Origin: Mastigias papua
Taxonomy: Eukaryota > Cnidaria > Scyphozoa > Rhizostomeae > Mastigiidae
Direction of reading: 5' to 3'
DNA length: 64,000 nt
NCBI GenBank assembly: GCA_964019165.1
Contig: OZ025275.1
Location: 11,969,030-12,033,029, forward strand
The first letter of the stretch is position 1. Every line of letters starts with the position of its first letter. The position numbers and the translations under genes are program-made. Shown piece after piece: positions 59,401 to 64,000 of the stretch. The notes beneath the pieces were generated by a model that was not told the origin of the DNA, ran no database searches, and saw only the letters and a program-made list of their open reading frames with translations.

Positions 59401-62400
59401 TCAACTTGGCAAAGCAATATGAGATGGGTTGATTAAACCAGACTAATGACAACACAGCCATAATTACTTGAAAGCCAAAACAAACCTCATATCAAGCAGT
59501 TCTATACACATTTTACATAATATCTCAAAAATATAATAATTCAAGGATGATGGATAATAGGGTGAACTATTTTGAGATATAGGCTAAAAACAAACATTGT
59601 TTACATCAAAAGGAGACTCAAGACAATCAATTCAATTTATAGTACATTTCAACTTAGATGAAAAATACTCCTCAGGCATAAAGAAACTGAACTGGGCTGG
59701 AGCATTAAATGATAGAAACAACTTCCCAATCATTGTGATAAGATACCACATCATATCATTGGCTTCAATTAGATGCAATTCCATTCACAGCACAAATGTT
59801 GACATACTGATCTGTATCTGGTCTTATAATTTGCATTAAATTATAAAAGCTACATAAAATAATTATGACTGATTCTCCTGTCTATTAACATACCAATCTT
59901 TCTTACATCATCAGTTGTGCAACCTTTAAAAAAGCATACAAAAATAACAGCCCCTCTATTGATCTATAAGAAAAGTTGAAAATAAGGTTACTACAATCTT
60001 CAGCATCAAGCAGTATATTTATGTTTAAAATACAAGGTGTTCTAATTTCCCAAAACAACATCAATGAAATGTGGAACTACAGAAAAGGCACCAAAATTTC
60101 TCCCTACTATAATGCACAGAGTTCTCAAGTCTCATGTATTTGGTAAGAGGCTTACAAATTTGAGGCACCTTTCACTTTCATATGCAAAGGGAAAGGAATC
60201 TCATGTATTCTGAAAACTTTGATACATAAAGTGCAAAAGGAGACAATTTACTCTTAGTGATAACAGGTACTGATTACATACAAGTTTCTTAGCTAAGCAA
60301 CTATTCTTATTGCTATATGTACTCAGTGGCTTAGATGTGGGGGCAATTGCCTTCTCCACTTTTGCAGAATGATGATCCTCAGGATTCCGGGCAACTGTAA
60401 AATGCAGGTCACCAGGTCATGTAAAATGCAGGTCATGCCACAAAACAGGAAGTTACTCGGAACTGTTTAAGTGGCTAAGGCTGTGGGAACGGCTTGCAGC
60501 CGTCTGCTGTATTTTTCATTTGTACATAGTTTGCAAGCAATAGCTGATTGTCAAGAGAGGGAATAGAAAATGGGAAAATAATGTAAATCGGGATTTGAAC
60601 AAATGAAGAGGGGAAGTAATGCCACTGAGATTTTGAGAGGCACAAGTACGCATATAAGCATCGATCATTGGGGATTACAGGATTGTTTTCATAGGGAACA
60701 GGTTTATAAGAAACCTAGTACTAGACACACTAAAATTTAAGAAGCTTTTGTAACTACAAGGAAAGAGTTAAGAAACGGTAGAACTTTATGTGCTTTCTTT
60801 CAAAGTTTTGTAACCCCCTCCCCACCTTTCTCTACGGATTTTAAAAAAGTTTCCACTACAGTATCTTTATGTCCTTAACCTCAATACAAACAACTGCTTT
60901 CCGTTCTGCTTTCGTTGTCACTGACACTTTTTCTATCGACTTACGGAACTTTTAAGAACTTTTAGAACAAAGACTGTGAACAACAGTTAGGAAACCTTTA
61001 CTACTAGGGCTTGAGTCAGGTTTCTTATAAAATAGAAAAGTGTATGGCGTACGACGCGGGGGGAGTTGAGGTTATAGTCTAGATCACTGGTTTTAAACAT
61101 TAAACATATGTTTTGTAGAAACAAATGGTGAAAGGTTGTATTCATATTGATTAGAAATATTTTATTTGGAAGTGCATTAGTAAACTGTTTTTGATTCAAG
61201 TATTCCAAGATATCATCGAGAGGACGAAAGGAATTTCGGAGACGGTTAGTGAAAGTGCTACAAGTTTTACCTTTTACCCATGTTTTCTGGCAAATTTCTG
61301 TCAAACATGGTGCAAACTGTATTCGATTTCATAATGCGCTGTATCACGACACGACGGTCAGAGTTCAACATACCTGATTTTCATTGCCATAAAATATTAA
61401 CTGAGACGGTTCCTAGAAAAGTGTTGTAAAACATTAAGTGCCCTACCAGTTACAGAGCAACTACACGGCAATCTGCTAATTGCATATTGATATGAACATG
61501 CATCATCCCTGCCTGACAAGTTATGGATGTGTCATCTCGAAACATTTTCAGATTCATTGACGGCCTCTAGCCTCGCTTCCTTATGGGATAGATTGAACCG
61601 CATGGCCGTCTGATAAAAATGCAAGCAGCTGCCAGCGTGACCTGCATTTTACATGACCCGGTGACCTGCATTTTACAGTTGCCGCAGGATTCCTTCAAAA
61701 TCAGATCAAGAGATTTCATTCAAAATATGTTCCTCAAAACCATTCTATTTTATAGAATATTTGTCACATAATTATCAAAGTTCTGTATGGCTAGTGGAAA
61801 GCACTATATACCAAAATATAGGGCATGGCCCCAAACATTTTGCTTCAGATCCCATTGATTCTTGTCCTTCCCAGTTCACCCCTGTACTGCAATGCTACAA
61901 TCAGAGATCCCTTCTATTAAATGCCCCCTTGAAGAAATGCCCCCGTCAATCAGGTTTTAAAAAATAAAAGCCCCCCTCTATTCGACACACACTGTCTTAC
62001 AAATGCCCCCCCAAATGCACTGCTTATTCAAAGCATTACTTATAATATCTCTCATATTTCATATTTATCTAGGGGAAATGTTTATGCACACAATAAAAAA
62101 AGAAACTTATGAGATTAAGCCAGTTAATTTCTGAATCGTAGTTCTTCAATTGCCTCTATGTAACAATACCTTACAGTAGAAGCTGACCAACTACTCATTC
62201 GAAGTAACCAGGCACTTATCTAAGCTATTTGACATGAAATTGAACTCCAGTGAACCCTCAGTGAGTGAGTCAGTGAGTGGGTGTGAGTGAGTGTATTCAT
62301 ACTTTGTGTGTATGTAGCTTCACGTAGCTTCACAATTATGCATAATGAAGGATGTTTTTGCATCCACTATAAAATTTATAGTCCAGGAGCCTAGAGGGCT

Positions 62401-62660
62401 TCAAATAACATTTTATTCAGTTATTCACTAATTGATATGTTTAGCAAGTCTAATTCATAGCGTTCCTCCATGCTGCCATGCACAGTACGGAGCCGGAGAG
62501 GAACAGTGTGAATTAAACTTGATAAATATACCAGCATTGATAAGTGATACAAAAACAATACCTCCACGAACTTTGATTCGTTGCCATCGCTTGCAGCAGC
62601 AGTTTGAAGCTTGGCATGTACGGCTTGTTGCATCAAAACTTTGGCAACTGGAGCCGCCAT
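56476..62660 (-). CDS. DTD2: ATD/DTD2, animal tRNA deacylase (complete, 7 exons)
   Basis: Exons: 62660-62562, 59963-59894, 59350-59253, 58530-58493, 58348-58282, 57525-57477, 56546-56476 (stop TGA at 56478-56476). Phases close exactly: 163 residues, against 168 in human DTD2 (from memory). This DTD-fold paralogue, called ATD, hydrolyses L-alanine wrongly attached to tRNA-Thr, a proofreading step in the cytosol. Visible markers: MQQAVHAKLQT at the N-terminus, RGAVIFVCFFKG, VSILDLPGDVLIIPQ, the ATD version of the active-site motif PQATL (residues 88-92, split across exons 3 and 4) in place of SQFTL of DTD, YHSNIPKEEG, and GNRQVLSMETNGPYSH with the Gly-Pro motif at 155-156. Exon 6 is the least conserved and was placed by matching splice phases. 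Start codon is the only Met that fits. Head-to-head with ATG12. Confidence 0.92.
56713..57313. mobile_element. Possible hAT-like element split by the foldback element
   Basis: The left end CAGGGGGTGTCTAAACTATG resembles the common hAT terminus CAGGGGTGTCAAACT. A weaker match, CAGGAGTGTTGAAAGTTTCC, is read on the other strand at the right end. The flanking octamers do not match well (about 4 of 8). If real, the foldback at 56858-57174 is nested within it. It lies in the last DTD2 intron. Confidence 0.4.
56858..57174. mobile_element. Foldback element: 155-bp near-perfect inverted repeat with hammerhead-like core
   Basis: Arms 56858-57012 and 57020-57174 are reverse complements with about two mismatches, separated by 7 bp. 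Reading outward from the centre on either strand gives CTGATGA (57025-57031 on +), a stem GGACC/GGTCC closed by an 8-base loop, then GAAAC (57051-57055) and GTTTGTA. This order is the hammerhead-ribozyme core found in Penelope-like retroelements and related retrozymes. An extra T follows CTGATGA and no complementary stem I is seen, so catalysis is doubtful. Flanks ATTCATT and ATTTATT could be a degenerate target duplication. Lies in the last DTD2 intron, so the pre-mRNA would contain a long hairpin. Confidence 0.85.
60389..61684. mobile_element. 1.3-kb non-autonomous DNA transposon with 9-bp duplication (MULE-like) in DTD2 intron 1
   Basis: Flanked by CAGGATTCC on both sides (60380-60388 and 61685-61693). 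Terminal inverted repeats of about 46 bp begin (G/C)GGCAACTGTAAAATGCAGG, and each contains the unit TGTAAAATGCAGGTCA twice. A 9-bp duplication is characteristic of Mutator-like elements. An open frame of 105 codons on the minus strand (60987-61304) has no transposase motif I recognise. The element lies wholly in the intron between DTD2 exons 1 and 2. Confidence 0.82.
61890..62020. repeat. C-rich AAATGCCCCC repeats
   Basis: Four copies of (A)AATGCCCCC or AAAAGCCCCC within about 120 bp, including one next to TTTTAAAAAATAAAA. Probably the end of an interspersed element; boundaries are not defined. Confidence 0.4.
62260..62300. repeat. (GTGA)n microsatellite
   Basis: Short GTGA/GTGAGT run in the first DTD2 intron. 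Confidence 0.8.
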
Positions 62661-62663
62661 TTT
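62653..62663 (+). promoter_or_regulatory. YY1-like site overlapping the DTD2 start codon
   Basis: GCCGCCATTTT (AAAATGGCGGC on the DTD2 strand) matches the YY1 consensus CCGCCATNTT, which in animals often overlaps the start region of housekeeping and divergent promoters. Motif match only. Confidence 0.45.
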
Positions 62664-62734
62664 AAAATGGTATGAGTGGCCTCGTTCTCATTCTTTATTT
62701 CCAGAGTTTATTGCCAACTTATGTCACTTTTAGC
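62661..62734. promoter_or_regulatory. Bidirectional DTD2/ATG12 promoter
   Basis: Only 74 bp separate the DTD2 start codon (minus, 62660) from the chosen ATG12 start codon (plus, 62735), so the two genes must share promoter DNA. There is no obvious TATA box. TTATTTCCAG at 62695-62704 could be a splice acceptor for a non-coding 5' exon of ATG12. Confidence 0.65.
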
Positions 62735-63958
62735 ATGATGGATGGAGAGGTAGAGCGCGAAAGTCAAGAAAATGGAAGTAGAGGGGAGAATGGTGACCAA
62801 ACAGACAGCATTGCTAAAACTGAGTCTAACACATCCATGAAACAAGCACAGAAGGAAAAAATTAAAACCAAAGGTACATGATGCTCGTGGTTTTCCGGGA
62901 AATATTGAATCAGATAACCTATAAATTTGTCTATGTCTGGTATAGGCTGTGAATATGTCCAAGGAAATTTGCCTAATGAGTTTGGTTAAAACTATTCTGC
63001 AAAAGTGAACCATATGTCATGAAGTCTATTCAACAGGAATTTTCTTAATTAATGGCGTTTACGGAATGCATTGCAGCTGCATGCATGCAGAACTCGGATA
63101 CTTTCAGGAAGCTGGAGCTGCACACTTCTACAAAAGGGTGTTTCTAGATCTAAAAGGGTGTGGTGTGGAAAGGTCCATTATATAGTCTGCATGTTGTTTT
63201 ACTAGAGTGTTTGGCCAGTACTGAAGCTTTCATAGCTTTTTCATTATTTCAGTACTGACGGTGTACGGTTTCTTATGACTTTCTTAGCAAGAATAACCAA
63301 GTTTGCATAACATTACAAGCACTACAGTAACAGAACACTATACTACATAGGTTACCACAAGAAATATATACAAGTTATTTTTCAAAAAGCAATGATCTTC
63401 TTGTGTGAATATTGGAAGTTTAGAGATTTTTGACTTATTGACTGTCTTAGATCACAAAAATCCAGTTGTACTGAACTTACTTAACTTTTTGAGCTGTTAT
63501 GCACTACTTTGTTGTACACAACTTTCTTATAACAAATAAATACAAGCTTGTTTTGTTGTCTACATTAATTAATTAAGTAGGTGCACACCTGGGGTGCATA
63601 TTTGGTTACTTTGCACACTGCATATCTGGAGCTTTTCCCTGCACACCCAAGATCTTGGGAAAGTGCCCCTTTTCCAATTGGGATTGATAAAATGATCTTT
63701 GTTGGTTGAAATTGTAATAGATTAAACATGTACTTTGTTGCATATGTCCACCAATGCCAAGTTGTTCATTTTTGTCACTTGGTATTTTGTTTGGAGAATT
63801 AATTTTTATACATATTTCCAGTTGATGTCCTACTGAAGGCAACTGGGGATGCACCAATCATGAAGAAGAAGAGATGGGCAGTTGATAGAAACAAACAAGT
63901 ATCATATCTAATAGATTTCATAAAAAAGTACATCAAATGTGAGCCATCAGAATCTCTG
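62735..63958 (+). CDS. ATG12: ATG12 ubiquitin-like autophagy protein, first two exons (3' end outside window)
   Basis: Exons 62735-62873 and 63822-63958; both junctions and the donor at 63959 are GT-AG and in phase, giving 92 codons. ATG12 is a ubiquitin-like modifier that ATG7 and ATG10 attach to ATG5; the conjugate drives LC3/ATG8 lipidation on the autophagosome. Residues 1-46 are a hydrophilic, probably disordered N-terminus. Exon 2 starts the ubiquitin-like fold: VDVLLKATGDAPIMKKKRWAV.., YLIDFIKKYIKC..EPSESL, closely matching the family. The C-terminal Gly used in conjugation lies beyond the window. The start at 62735 (Met-Met) is preferred; an in-frame ATG at 62672 would add a hydrophobic leader unlike known ATG12. 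Divergent partner of DTD2. Confidence 0.92.
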
Positions 63959-64000
63959 GTGAGTATTTATTGCATATATGGCATATTATGGGCTGGAAAG

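Noticed and set aside
60987..61304. 105-codon frame inside the 1.3-kb transposon
   Set aside because: No catalytic motif of any transposase family seen; length is compatible with chance in AT-rich DNA.

Overview
The window looks like nuclear DNA of an invertebrate animal. It is AT-rich, the genes have many short exons with GT-AG introns of a few hundred bases to a few kilobases, and introns and intergenic DNA are full of short inverted-repeat transposons, SINE-like copies and microsatellites. Four genes are recognisable animal orthologues (USP7, TMF1, ATD/DTD2, ATG12). DTD2 of the ATD type is an animal-lineage enzyme. I cannot name the species; a marine invertebrate is an inference from the repeat content (2A-bearing non-LTR retroelement, Penelope/hammerhead-like foldback, abundant MITEs).

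Layout, left to right. 247-10073 (+): the last 14 exons of USP7, a deubiquitinase; its catalytic part lies upstream of the window. 10074-17675: convergent intergenic DNA with a duplicated 117-bp segment, two inverted-repeat elements, two ATG-triplet arrays, and a retroelement insertion carrying a 2A peptide followed by three zinc-finger-like motifs. 17676-31205 (-): TMF1, a Golgi coiled-coil protein, 20 exons seen and the short last exon not found. 31206-35961: intergenic, with a 22-bp minisatellite, a 685-bp inverted-repeat element and a TA-rich palindrome. 35962-49877 (-): a complete single-pass leucine-rich-repeat receptor of 464 residues, 14 exons, one LRR per exon, all LRR exons in the same phase. 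49878-56475: intergenic, with a 203-bp duplication, MITEs and a SINE copy. 56476-62660 (-): complete ATD/DTD2, 7 exons, 163 residues, with a 155-bp-arm hairpin in its last intron and a 1.3-kb inverted-repeat transposon in its first. 62735 onward (+): the first two exons of ATG12, head-to-head with DTD2 across 74 bp.

The genes do not form one pathway: protein deubiquitination (USP7), Golgi tethering (TMF1), surface recognition (LRR receptor), tRNA proofreading (ATD) and autophagy (ATG12). The only sign of shared regulation is the divergent DTD2/ATG12 promoter. All gene models were built by eye from splice sites, reading phase and family resemblance; the LRR receptor and DTD2 models close exactly in frame.
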